Assembly (NCBI GenBank): GCA_000695745.1
Contig: ASHK01000111.1
Location: 1 to 7,023, forward strand
From: Vibrio madracius
Lineage (GTDB): Bacteria > Pseudomonadota > Gammaproteobacteria > Enterobacterales > Vibrionaceae
Direction: 5' to 3'
Length of the DNA: 7,023 bases
The notes under the pieces were generated by a model, which searched no databases, was not told where the DNA came from, and saw only the letters and a list, made by a program, of their open reading frames with translations. Below, one piece after another: positions 1 through 6,998 of this stretch. The position numbers and the translations under genes were made by a program. Each line of letters starts with the position of its first letter. The stretch's first letter is position 1.

Positions 1-227
<227 letters not shown>

Positions 228-251
228 TTATCCCTGTTGCTTATCTTAGCA

Positions 252-267
252 ATCAAGGTGCGTGCCA
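252..267 (-). promoter_or_regulatory. Sigma-54 (RpoN) -24/-12 promoter of glnK
   Basis: Read on the minus strand, this is TGGCAC, five bases, then TTGAT. The -24 half matches the consensus perfectly. The -12 half differs from TTGCW only by A in place of C. The predicted transcript start is near 241, giving a leader of about 32 bases before the glnK ATG. With the two upstream NtrC dyads, this is the standard layout of a nitrogen-limitation promoter. The A in the usually conserved -12 GC may weaken the promoter. Confidence 0.82.
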
Positions 268-288
268 ACTTTATAACCAATTGAAATT

Positions 289-301
289 TAAGGAATTGAA
301 T
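289..301. promoter_or_regulatory. Possible IHF site between the NtrC dyads and the sigma-54 promoter
   Basis: TAAGGAATTGAAT matches the reverse complement of the IHF core (YAANNNNTTGATW) with one mismatch. It sits in very AT-rich DNA centred near -54, between enhancer and promoter, where IHF often bends sigma-54 promoters. Such matches are common by chance in AT-rich sequence, so this is weak. Confidence 0.25.
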
Positions 302-326
302 TTTAAATGTTACATAAATGAGAATG

Positions 327-349
327 CCTTGCACTTTATTGGTGCAAGG
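327..349. promoter_or_regulatory. NtrC (GlnG) binding dyad, promoter-proximal
   Basis: CCTTGCAC and GTGCAAGG form a perfect 8-bp inverted repeat around a 7-base spacer. The core TGCACTTTATTGGTGCA closely resembles the classic NtrC sites upstream of enterobacterial glnA. Its centre (338) is about 97 bp upstream of the predicted glnK start, a normal enhancer distance. It lies outside any gene and has no T-run on either side, so a terminator role is unlikely. Confidence 0.82.
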
Positions 350-379
350 TATTCACAAAAATAATGCGTTAAATGTTAT

Positions 380-398
380 TAGCACTAAGACTGTGCAA
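380..398. promoter_or_regulatory. Second NtrC binding dyad, promoter-distal
   Basis: GCAC, seven bases, GTGC has the same half-site spacing as the proximal dyad. The centre (389) is 51 bp further upstream, close to five helical turns, so two NtrC dimers could lie on about the same face of the DNA. It starts only 18 bases from the yacL stop codon, so the enhancer fills the whole yacL-glnK gap. It is less perfect outside the GCAC/GTGC core than the first dyad. Confidence 0.65.
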
Positions 399-416
399 AA
401 TAACCGGACTACCCAT

Positions 417-788
417 TTAGCGATTATGTATAAAGCGCTCCCATTGCTCTAGAATAGACACGAAATCCTCTAGGCCACATTCACTGTAACTTTCACTTTC
501 ATACAGTGAAAACTCTTCCTCAGACTCCATTAACGTCTCAAAAGCTAACGTATTTTCATACACATGGACTTCAGACTCGAGAATACTCAAAGAAATTTCT
601 TTGCCCTGCCATTTGTGTTCATTGCCAGAAAACTGCGCCGCTTTCGATAGCAGTGCTTTTATTTCCATGATGGTGCGGTCGTCGGTACTGATTTCTTCTT
701 GAAGCAATCTAGCGATCACTTCTTGACCCATTTCGCACTTCACTAGGTACTCACCAGTGAAACTGTTTTTAATAAACTCGAATTCCAT
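417..788 (-). CDS. yacL: YacL family protein (UPF0231)
   Basis: This small acidic cytosolic protein has 123 residues and no known biochemical role. It resembles Escherichia coli YacL along its length. The N-terminus MEFEFIKNSFTGEYLVK is followed by the family's MGQEV segment (near residues 20-24), an EHKWQGKEISL block near the middle, and the C-terminal CGLEDFVSILEQWERFI segment. Acidic residues dominate the second half. I chose ATG at 788. A GTG directly before it (791) would add one residue, and the purine-rich AGAGAG upstream could serve either. There is no signal peptide or membrane segment. The gene is divergent from cdaR with 93 bp between the starts. It points toward glnK, but the NtrC/sigma-54 region separates the two, so glnK has its own promoter. 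Confidence 0.9.
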   Translation of the reverse strand: MEFEFIKNSFTGEYLVKCEMGQEVIARLLQEEISTDDRTIMEIKALLSKAAQFSGNEHKWQGKEISLSILESEVHVYENTLAFETLMESEEEFSLYESESYSECGLEDFVSILEQWERFIHNR

Positions 789-816
789 CACTTTTTCTCT
801 CTGTAAACTGGCACCG

Positions 817-822
817 ATTATA
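817..822 (-). promoter_or_regulatory. Candidate -10 element for yacL
   Basis: On the minus strand this reads TATAAT, a perfect sigma-70 -10 hexamer 28 bases upstream of the yacL start. No convincing -35 hexamer lies 16-18 bp further upstream, so only half of a promoter is seen. Confidence 0.35.
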
Positions 823-845
823 CCTCAGAATCATCGACGATCAGG

Positions 846-869
846 TATACTCAACGACAATTCCGTTGA
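846..869 (+). promoter_or_regulatory. Candidate cdaR -10 element and adjoining dyad
   Basis: TATACT (846-851) is a reasonable -10 hexamer about 30 bases before the cdaR ATG, but no good -35 is visible. It runs directly into an inverted repeat, TCAACG, seven bases, CGTTGA (851-869). A dyad at the transcript start suits an operator, perhaps for autoregulation. The arms are only 6 bp, so chance is possible. Confidence 0.3.
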
Positions 870-881
870 CGAGCCAGTACC

Positions 882-2022
882 ATGCAACTTAACTCTCTCA
901 TTGCTAAGCAAATTGTTGATCGTGCAAAAAAGATCATTGCCTATTCTATTAACGTTATGGATGAAAATGGCGTGATCATTGGCTCCAGCGATCCCAGTCG
1001 ACTGCATCAAATCCATGAAGGCGCGCTGCTGGCCATTCGTGATAACCGTACGATTGAGATCAATGATTCTGTTGCTTCCACCCTTTCTGGCGTAAAACTG
1101 GCATTAATCTGCCTATTATTTATAGCGAAGATGTCATTGGCGTAGTGGCATTTCAGGTACGCCAGAAGAAGTAAGAAGCTACGGTGAGTTGGTCAAAATG
1201 ACGGCTGAACTTATCGTCGAACAAGCCGCGTTAATGTCTCAAGTTCAATGGAATAAGCGTCACCGGGAAGAGCTGCTTTTACAACTTATCGAAGGATCTA
1301 GTTTGAACGATGGTCAATTACTGTCTATTGCTCAAAGGCTGGATCTCGATCTTTCTCAGCCACGAGTTGCCACGGTAATCAAAGTGATTCCTCGTCCGGG
1401 TGAACCGGTTACGCTAGAGCACTTACAAAAACTCGTTCATCTGTTAGAGCACCCTGAACGCGACAATATTGTCGGTATTGCTTCTGTTTCTATGAATGAG
1501 ATCGTGGTTCTTAAACCGGTAACCATTGTTAATCATACGTGGAATCGTAAGGAAGAGCAGAAACGGGTCGCCAAACTGGTAAAACGCATCGACAATGAAT
1601 GTGATTTTTCGATTCAAATGGCGATTGGCGATTATTTCCCTGGACTCATCGGCCTTGCTCGCTCTTATGAAACGGCCAAAGCAACCATAGAAAGTAGTAC
1701 CAGTAATGATGATGCGGTCATGTTCTATCAAGATCGAAAACTGTCTGTACTGGTGAGTAGTATCAAACAAGACCCATGGCGAGCGACTCAACTTAAAGCG
1801 CCTATCGATAAATTGATGGCCGCCGACACAAAGAAGGTGCTATTAAGAACTCTGAGCACTTTTTTTGCTCAAAATTGCGATCTAGCTCAAACTTGTGAAT
1901 CTCTCCATATTCATCGTAACACTTTGCGATATCGCCTCGACAAAATACAACAGGAAACCAATTTAGATATCAATAATTTAGATGACAAAATTCAGCTTTA
2001 TCTTGCGTTAAAATGTTTGTAA
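882..2022 (+). CDS. cdaR: Sugar diacid/glycerate regulator CdaR (SdaR), with two apparent frameshifts
   Basis: This is a transcriptional activator of the CdaR/PucR class, which in E. coli controls galactarate, glucarate and glycerate genes. Residues 1 to ~135 form the diacid-recognition domain, including INVMDENGVIIGSSDPSRLH and IHEGALLAIRDN. A PucR-type central region follows. Residues ~325-380 form the C-terminal helix-turn-helix, with the recognition segment HRNTLRYRLDKI. The reading frame breaks twice. After GVK (1097) one C appears to be missing from a CC at 1098, which should read KPGINLP. Near 1147-1148 one G appears to be missing from a GGG, which should read GVVGISGTPEEVRSYGEL. Restoring both gives 380 residues, against about 385 in E. 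coli CdaR. As written, translation stops at 1145, and the downstream frame lacks the sensor domain. The ATG at 882 has only a weak ribosome binding site. Its neighbours, a permease and garK, point to glycerate control. Confidence 0.9.
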
Positions 2023-2029
2023 ACATTAC

Positions 2030-2057
2030 GTTAATTTGTGCAAATGCACAAATTAAC
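2030..2057. repeat. 28-bp palindrome between cdaR and the permease, candidate operator
   Basis: Two perfect 13-base arms, GTTAATTTGTGCA and TGCACAAATTAAC, flank a 2-base centre (AA). The palindrome begins eight bases after the cdaR stop. No T-run follows it and a 2-base loop is too tight for a good hairpin, so a protein-binding site fits better than a terminator. Its position upstream of the permease-garK operon suggests CdaR as the ligand-responsive binder (inference). The TGTG and CACA halves are six bases apart rather than eight, so it is not a canonical CRP site. Confidence 0.55.
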
Positions 2058-2133
2058 TATTAACCACAGTGATAAATTCGTCAGTTCGCATAAAGAAAAT
2101 CCGCCTATGAATGGCTAATCTTCCGCTCATAAA

Positions 2134-2147
2134 GGGTGTATACACCC
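2134..2147. promoter_or_regulatory. 14-bp perfect palindrome upstream of the permease
   Basis: GGGTGTATACACCC is a gapless self-complementary sequence 36 bases before the permease start. It could be a second operator or a site within the core promoter. No clear -35/-10 pair can be placed around it. It is unrelated in sequence to the 28-bp palindrome upstream, so a different protein may bind it. Confidence 0.4.
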
Positions 2148-2183
2148 AATAAAAAAATTAATAAATTAGCGGAAAACTAAACC

Positions 2184-3448
2184 ATGATTGAAGTCTCTAC
2201 CTTAGGTGCACTCGCGGCTCTTGTCGTTGCCATTGCCCTCATTCTTAAAAAGTTCCACCTGCTTACGGTATGATCATCGGTGCCCTGATCGGTGGTGTTG
2301 TTGGTGGCGTGTCATTAACTGATACTGTTGCCCTAATGATTGGCGGTGCGCAAGGCATTGTCACTGCGGTATTACGTATTCTAGCCGCTGGTGTTCTTGC
2401 TGGCGTCCTTATTGAATCAGGTGCAGCGACCTCCATCGCTGAAACTATCGTCAAAAAAGTCGGCGAAACACGCGCCCTGCTAGCGCTGGCTATCGCCACC
2501 ATGATTCTGACTGCCGTTGGCGTATTCGTCGATGTTGCCGTTATCACCGTTTCTCCGATTGCCCTTGCTATTGCTCGTCGTGCGGACATTTCTAAAGCCG
2601 CTATTTTGCTTGCCATGGTGGGCGGCGGTAAAGCCGGTAATGTCATGTCTCCTAACCCAAACTCGATTGCAGCCGCTGACGCCTTCAATGTCCCATTAAC
2701 ATCAGTGATGGCTGCCGGTGTGATTCCTGGAATCTGCGGTATGATCTTCGCTTACTTCCTAGCCAAAAAACTAATCAATAAAGGCTCTAAAGTTGTCGCT
2801 AGTGAAGTCATTGCTGTTGATCACTCTAAGCTACCTTCTTTTGGCTCATCGATTGTTGCTCCACTGATTGCCATTGCTCTGCTTTCTCTTCGCCCTATTG
2901 CTGGTATCAACGTTGATCCACTCATCGCTCTTCCACTAGGCGGCTTTATTGGTGCTGTTGTTATGGGTCGTTTTGCCGATACTAACCACTTTGCTGTTTC
3001 TGGTCTGTCTCGAATGGCACCAGTTGCGGTGATGCTATTAGGTACGGGAACTTTAGCCGGCATTATTGCTAACTCAGGTTTAAAAGGCGTTCTGATTGAT
3101 TCGCTAACGGCATCAGGCCTTCCTTCTTACTTATTAGCACCAATTTCAGGTGCAATGATGTCACTTGCTACTGCCTCAACGACTGCGGGCACAGCGGTCG
3201 CGTCTAGCGTATTTAGTTCCACAATTCTTGAACTTGGCGTTCCAGCATTAGCAGGCGCTGCCATGATTCACTCAGGTGCTACTGTATTTGATCACATGCC
3301 ACACGGTAGTTTCTTCCACGCCACTGGTGGCGCTGTGCATATGGATATTCGCGAGCGTCTTAAACTCATTCCTTACGAGTCTGCGGTTGGTCTAGTGATC
3401 ACCTTCTTCTCTGTAATGATCTTTGGTGTGTTCGGTCTATTTGTATAA
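2184..3448 (+). CDS. GntP-family permease, probable glycerate/gluconate transporter, with one apparent frameshift
   Basis: This inner-membrane secondary transporter of the gluconate:H+ symporter (GntP) family is hydrophobic almost throughout. Family-typical segments are GGGKAGNVMSPNPNSIAAAD (around residue 145), the polar stretch LATASTTAGTAVASSVF, and the C-terminal SGATVFDHMPHGSFFHATGG. Glycerate is the inferred substrate because a glycerate kinase follows nine bases later in the same operon. Starting at ATG 2184, the frame reads MIEVSTLGALAALVVAIALI and then breaks in an A-run at 2247-2251, which has five A's where six are needed to read KKVPPAYGMIIGAL. Correction gives 421 residues with the first membrane helix intact. 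Without it, translation from 2184 stops at 2272, and the only long frame starts at Met30 (2270) with no ribosome binding site and no first helix. A GGAAA ten bases before ATG 2184 is a modest ribosome binding site. Confidence 0.9.
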
Positions 3449-3457
3449 GGTCCTATT

Positions 3458-4597
3458 ATGAAAATTATTATTGCTCCAGATTCATACAAAGAAAGCTTAA
3501 CGGCCATGGAAGTTGCCGAAGCGATCGAAACCGGTTTTAAGAAAATCTTTAGCGACGCTGAATACGTCAAACTTCCAATGGCAGATGGCGGTGAAGGTAC
3601 CGTTCAGTCATTGGTCGATGCGACTGATGGTTCCATCGTTACTTGCGAGGTAACAGGTCCACTCGGCGAAAAAGTAGAAGGCTTTTACGGTCTGATGGGA
3701 GATGGTTCAACCGCCATCATAGAAATGGCCGCGGCTTCAGGCCTGCATCTGGTTAAACCTGAGCTACGCAATCCACTTGTTACCACCACTTATGGTACTG
3801 GTGAATTAATCAAAGCGGCACTGGATCGTGGTGTGAAGCACATTATCGTAGGCATTGGTGGTAGTGCTACCAATGATGGCGGTATTGGTATGGCGCAAGC
3901 TCTTGGCGCAAAACTGCTCGATCAGCAAGGTAATGAGCTAGGTTTTGGTGGTGGAGAGCTCAATAAACTAACCAGTATTGACCTGTCAGACCTAGATACT
4001 CGCTTGAAAGATATCCGATTGGAAGTCGCATGCGATGTGGATAATCCACTGTGCGGCCCTAAAGGTGCTTCGCATGTATTTGGTCCACAAAAAGGCGCAA
4101 CACCAGATATGGTGGCAACCCTTGATAGCAACCTTGCACACTATGCTAGCGTTATCAAAGCGACTAACGGTCGTGATGTCATTGATACCTCAGGCGCTGG
4201 TGCTGCTGGTGGCCTAGGTGCTGCGCTACTCGGTTTGTTTGATGCATCACTGCGTCCAGGTATCCAAATTGTGATGGATGCGGTGAACCTAAGCGAAGTG
4301 GTAAAAGACGCAGACCTTGTGATTACCGGTGAAGGCCGAATTGACAGCCAAACCATTCACGGTAAGACGCCTATTGGTGTAGCACGTACTGCAAAGCAAT
4401 ACGACATTCCTGTGATAGCCATTGCAGGTAGCACAGCAAAAGACTGCGCAGTGGTTCACGAACACGGTATTGATGCAGCGTACAGCGTAGTACTAGGCGC
4501 AACTGATCTGCCAACCGCATTGAAAGAAGCGGCGTTCAACGTTGAAATGACCTCTCGTAATATTGCAGCGGCAATGGCGATGAACTTCAGCAAATAA
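3458..4597 (+). CDS. garK: Glycerate 2-kinase
   Basis: This cytosolic type-I glycerate kinase phosphorylates D-glycerate to 2-phosphoglycerate with ATP, feeding lower glycolysis. It is 379 residues, close to E. coli GarK, and uninterrupted. Visible motifs are APDSYKESL near the N-terminus, MADGGEGT (41-48), GIGGSATNDGG (132-142), ACDVDNPLCGPKGAS (191-205) with FGPQKGA (208-214), SGAGAAGGLGAAL (245-257) and TGEGRIDSQTIHGK (290-303). All are well preserved. The ATG lies nine bases after the permease stop. Its ribosome binding site TAAGG (3446-3450) overlaps that stop codon, so the two genes are probably transcribed together and may be translationally coupled. A strong terminator follows. GarK and GlxK are close paralogues; GarK is chosen from overall resemblance and the neighbouring cdaR. 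Confidence 0.95.
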   Translation: MKIIIAPDSYKESLTAMEVAEAIETGFKKIFSDAEYVKLPMADGGEGTVQSLVDATDGSIVTCEVTGPLGEKVEGFYGLMGDGSTAIIEMAAASGLHLVKPELRNPLVTTTYGTGELIKAALDRGVKHIIVGIGGSATNDGGIGMAQALGAKLLDQQGNELGFGGGELNKLTSIDLSDLDTRLKDIRLEVACDVDNPLCGPKGASHVFGPQKGATPDMVATLDSNLAHYASVIKATNGRDVIDTSGAGAAGGLGAALLGLFDASLRPGIQIVMDAVNLSEVVKDADLVITGEGRIDSQTIHGKTPIGVARTAKQYDIPVIAIAGSTAKDCAVVHEHGIDAAYSVVLGATDLPTALKEAAFNVEMTSRNIAAAMAMNFSK

Positions 4598-4613
4598 TCT
4601 GCTTTAGAAACGC

Positions 4614-4645
4614 AAAATGCCCACTCAATTGAGTGGGCATTTTTT
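4614..4645 (+). terminator. Rho-independent terminator of the permease-garK operon
   Basis: A perfect 30-base inverted repeat has 15-base arms, AAAATGCCCACTCAA and TTGAGTGGGCATTTT, and ends in six T's (4640-4645). It begins 16 bases after the garK stop. On the minus strand the hairpin is followed by four T's, so it may also end transcription of the convergent ureohydrolase gene, whose stop is about 45 bases away. Confidence 0.92.
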
Positions 4646-4690
4646 ATTATCACTCCTACCGTCGCATCGCGTTAAGCACAAAAAATGCTA

Positions 4691-5831
4691 TTAGAAGTCG
4701 ATGTTACGACCGAAGCTCATTGGCCATTCTGTTGGGTTTTTCTTACCTTCGCGGATGTGGCGACATTCAGCCAGCCATACTAGAAGCTCCCAACCGAATG
4801 CAGCAGTAAGCAGCGCATCTTTCTCGTCAGAGTTTTTCTGAGGCGCAAACTCGGCAATATCAGCGCCCACTAAGTTAATACGCTTAGTCGCGCGAAGTTT
4901 ACGGAAGATGTCGTAATACATGCGAGCAGAAACACCAAATGGATCTGGGCTTGAGTTTGCACTGTGATCAAGAAGATCGAGGCCATCTAAGTCAAAGGTC
5001 AGGTACACCGGGCGACCGTCACCTTGTTTCTCAAGGATCTGTTCTACAATGTAATCCACGCCTAAATCGTAAATTTCATCAGCCAAGTAGAAGTTACCGC
5101 CAATCGCCTTCGCTTTGCCTTGTTGAGATGCACACCAGCGACCGCGCATCCCCATGCTGACACTGGTTGTTGGGTCGATAGCACCTTCTGATGCTAGACG
5201 GCAATACCAGTTACCTGAATATGACTCGTAATCAAAGTCAGCACGTGTGAGTAGGTCAAAGTGACCATCAATATGAATCAGTGAAACCGGACCGTGCACT
5301 TTCGCAAGAGCCGCAGGCCCTGGGTAAGCAACGGTATGGTCACCACCAAAGAAGAAAGGTGTACAGCCGTGGTTGATCACCATGTCATCAACCACTTTCT
5401 GCGCACTACGCATCTCTTCATCTAAGTTGAACTGACCAAGGCCATCCCAGTTTCCGTAATCGATGATGTTACATAGTTCAAATGGCATCGTGCCATCTTG
5501 GTGAATAAGGCCCATACCTGTTTTAGAGGCATCACGAATCGCACCAGGACCAAACTTATGACCACCAGCATTTGGTGAGCACTTATCCATGGTCAAGCCA
5601 TACATAACAATGTCCGCGTTTTCAAAGCTGTTCACATAAGGTGCGCCAAATGCACCCACATGCTCTTTACCAAGTAAGCTGAATGCTTCAACCCCTTGTT
5701 CCGCCATACGCTGTTGCATTGGCGCGATGTCTTCATTGATATAAAAGTCTGCATCCGACTTATTCCAATAGATATCTTGGTAAAGTTCCAGTTTCTCTTT
5801 TGAAATTTCTTACACGTTTTGGCTTGAACAT
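4691..5831 (-). CDS. Arginase/agmatinase-family ureohydrolase, long form, with one apparent frameshift near the 5' end
   Basis: This metal-dependent amidinohydrolase belongs to a family that releases urea from guanidino compounds. With corrected numbering, the binuclear-metal ligands are all present: His165 in GGDHTV; Asp188, His190 and Asp192 in HIDGHFD; Asp280 and Asp282 in TFDLDGLD. GGHKFGPGAIRDAS matches the family's N-terminal substrate loop. The ATG at 5831 has AGGA seven bases upstream and reads MFKPKRV. The frame then breaks at 5810-5811, where one extra base (or two missing ones) separates it from the long frame that reads KEKLELYQDIYWNKSDADFY. Correction gives about 379 residues, some 70 more than classical SpeB, mostly at the N-terminus. 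Where arginases have Glu in a PEP/PEx motif, this protein has Asp296 (SSPDPFGVS), so agmatine should not be assumed as substrate. An AraC-family regulator is divergent from it. Confidence 0.85.
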
Positions 5832-5875
5832 ATGGTTGTCCTCATTGTTTTGTCTGCTTTTCAGCGATGTCTATA

Positions 5876-5904
5876 TTGTATCCACTCACCACGCTTACTA
5901 TAAT
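5876..5904 (+). promoter_or_regulatory. Sigma-70 promoter of the AraC-family gene
   Basis: TTGTAT (5876-5881), a 17-bp spacer and a perfect TATAAT (5899-5904) place the transcript start near 5911, about 34 bases before the regulator's ATG. On the minus strand a TACAAT (5875-5880) overlaps this -35 and could be the ureohydrolase -10. Its -35 is poor, as is common for activator-dependent promoters. The two divergent promoters would then compete for the same DNA. Confidence 0.55.
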
Positions 5905-5936
5905 TACATTTCCGGCCAATGAGATTACATTTCAGG
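5903..5936 (+). repeat. Direct repeat with 21-bp period, candidate AraC-family operator
   Basis: ATTACATTTCCGG (5903-5915) and ATTACATTTCAGG (5924-5936) agree at 12 of 13 positions and are offset by exactly 21 bp, two helical turns. Tandem half-sites two turns apart are the hallmark of AraC-type binding. The first copy overlaps the end of the -10 and the predicted start site. The second covers most of the regulator's AGGA ribosome binding site. Binding here would suit autorepression (inference). Confidence 0.5.
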
Positions 5937-5944
5937 ACAACAAC

Positions 5945-6998
5945 ATGAGCTCACTACATCAGCAGCAGTTTTTGCAAGCCATTTGTTGGCCACTGGGAAT
6001 CGCTACTCAGAGATTTGGCGAAACAGCCACTGGCTATCGATCCGTTTCTTCGCCGCGCTAAGATCAGACGAGTCAGCTATGGTCATTATGAACCGATGAC
6101 GACTCAACAAGTGCTGACGTTGATGAAACTCTCTATGGAACAATTAAACATCGACGGTATCGGATTGCGTATCGCAAGTAGACTGACCATTGAAGATACC
6201 GGAGCGTTGGGCTTTGCCATGCTGGGCTGTAAGACACTGAAGCAGCTATTAGAAACGATCATCCATATCCCCTGGATGACCAGTGACTACGTGGATATTG
6301 GTATCGCCTACGACCGGGAGTACGCCTATATCACCGCTGAAGATCGTTCTGCTTTTTCGACGCCACAGCCGTACACCATCGAAGACAGTATTGGCCATTA
6401 CTACCTTGGTATAAAAAAGCTGCTGGGTGAGCAATTTGATAAAGATAAAGTATCCATTTCCCTTCGCTATGCCGCGCCAAGTTATAAACACCTCTACCAC
6501 CAATATTTAGGCATCATGCCCACCTTTAATGCCGCGAGTAATCAGATAAGACTGCCTATCGAGTGGATTGATATGCCGGTTTCTGCCAATGAATCCTTGG
6601 TCGCGAATATCGCAGCAAAGCACAGCGCGGAAATGAATCAGCCGTCACGTAGCAGCAATAGTTGTGACCAAATTAGAATGCGTCTGTACGCCCGTCTCTC
6701 TTCCGGCGTGCCTACTATGGAACAAATGGCAGAAGATTTGGGGTTTACCGTAAGGACCTTACGACGACGGCTTCATGATGAAGGCAAAACCTACAAACAA
6801 CTGGTGCTCGACGTTCGAATGCAAATAGCCAGCGAGTATTTACTGAAGACATCATTATCATTATCGGATATTGCCAACCTTCTCGACTATCACTCCGCGC
6901 CGCCGTTTATTCGCGCGTTCAAAGCCTACCATGAGGTTTCACCTTCACAGTTTAAGCTCGCAACAAAAAAAGGTTCATCGCGGATTAGCGGGAACTAA
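5945..6998 (+). CDS. AraC-family transcriptional regulator (Arabinose_bd-type N-terminus), with one apparent frameshift
   Basis: This is a DNA-binding regulator of about 350 residues after correction. Residues ~15-210 resemble the ligand-binding domain of the OruR/ArgR-like AraC subgroup, with TLMKLSMEQLNIDGIGLRIA and GALGFAMLGCKTLKQLLE. Residues ~253-340 form the paired helix-turn-helix: MEQMAEDLGFTVRTLRRRL is the first, and LSDIANLLDYHSAPPFIRAF with SPSQFK the second. The ATG at 5945 has AGGA seven bases upstream and reads MSSLHQQQFLQAI. One extra T at 5982-5984 (or a two-base loss) then throws the frame off. Removing one T gives VGHWESLLRDLAKQPLAIDP and joins the long downstream frame. As written, the first frame ends at 6061 and the long frame has only a TTG at 6015 as a possible start. 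Divergence from the ureohydrolase suggests it controls that gene; the effector is unknown. Confidence 0.87.

Noticed and set aside
327..349. Inverted repeat as a terminator for yacL
   Set aside because: No T-run follows on the minus strand, and the sequence matches NtrC half-sites with correct spacing.
757..1016. Overlapping open frames on both strands between yacL and cdaR
   Set aside because: They are shadows of yacL and cdaR with no family resemblance.
2030..2057. CRP site
   Set aside because: TGTG and CACA are separated by six bases, not the eight of a CRP site, and the symmetry extends well beyond the CRP core.
2263..2688. 141-codon minus-strand open frame inside the permease
   Set aside because: Its Ala/Thr/Pro/Ile-rich composition is what the reverse complement of a hydrophobic membrane gene gives; the plus-strand GntP protein explains this DNA.
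5867..6061. A separate 64-residue small gene ahead of the AraC gene
   Set aside because: From 5945 its frame encodes the true N-terminus of the AraC protein up to the frameshift; before that it covers the promoter, and after it the translation is out of frame.
882..6998. Programmed translational frameshifting as a shared mechanism for all broken genes
   Set aside because: The shifts go in different directions, the sites share no slippery motif, and the gene families are not known for recoding.
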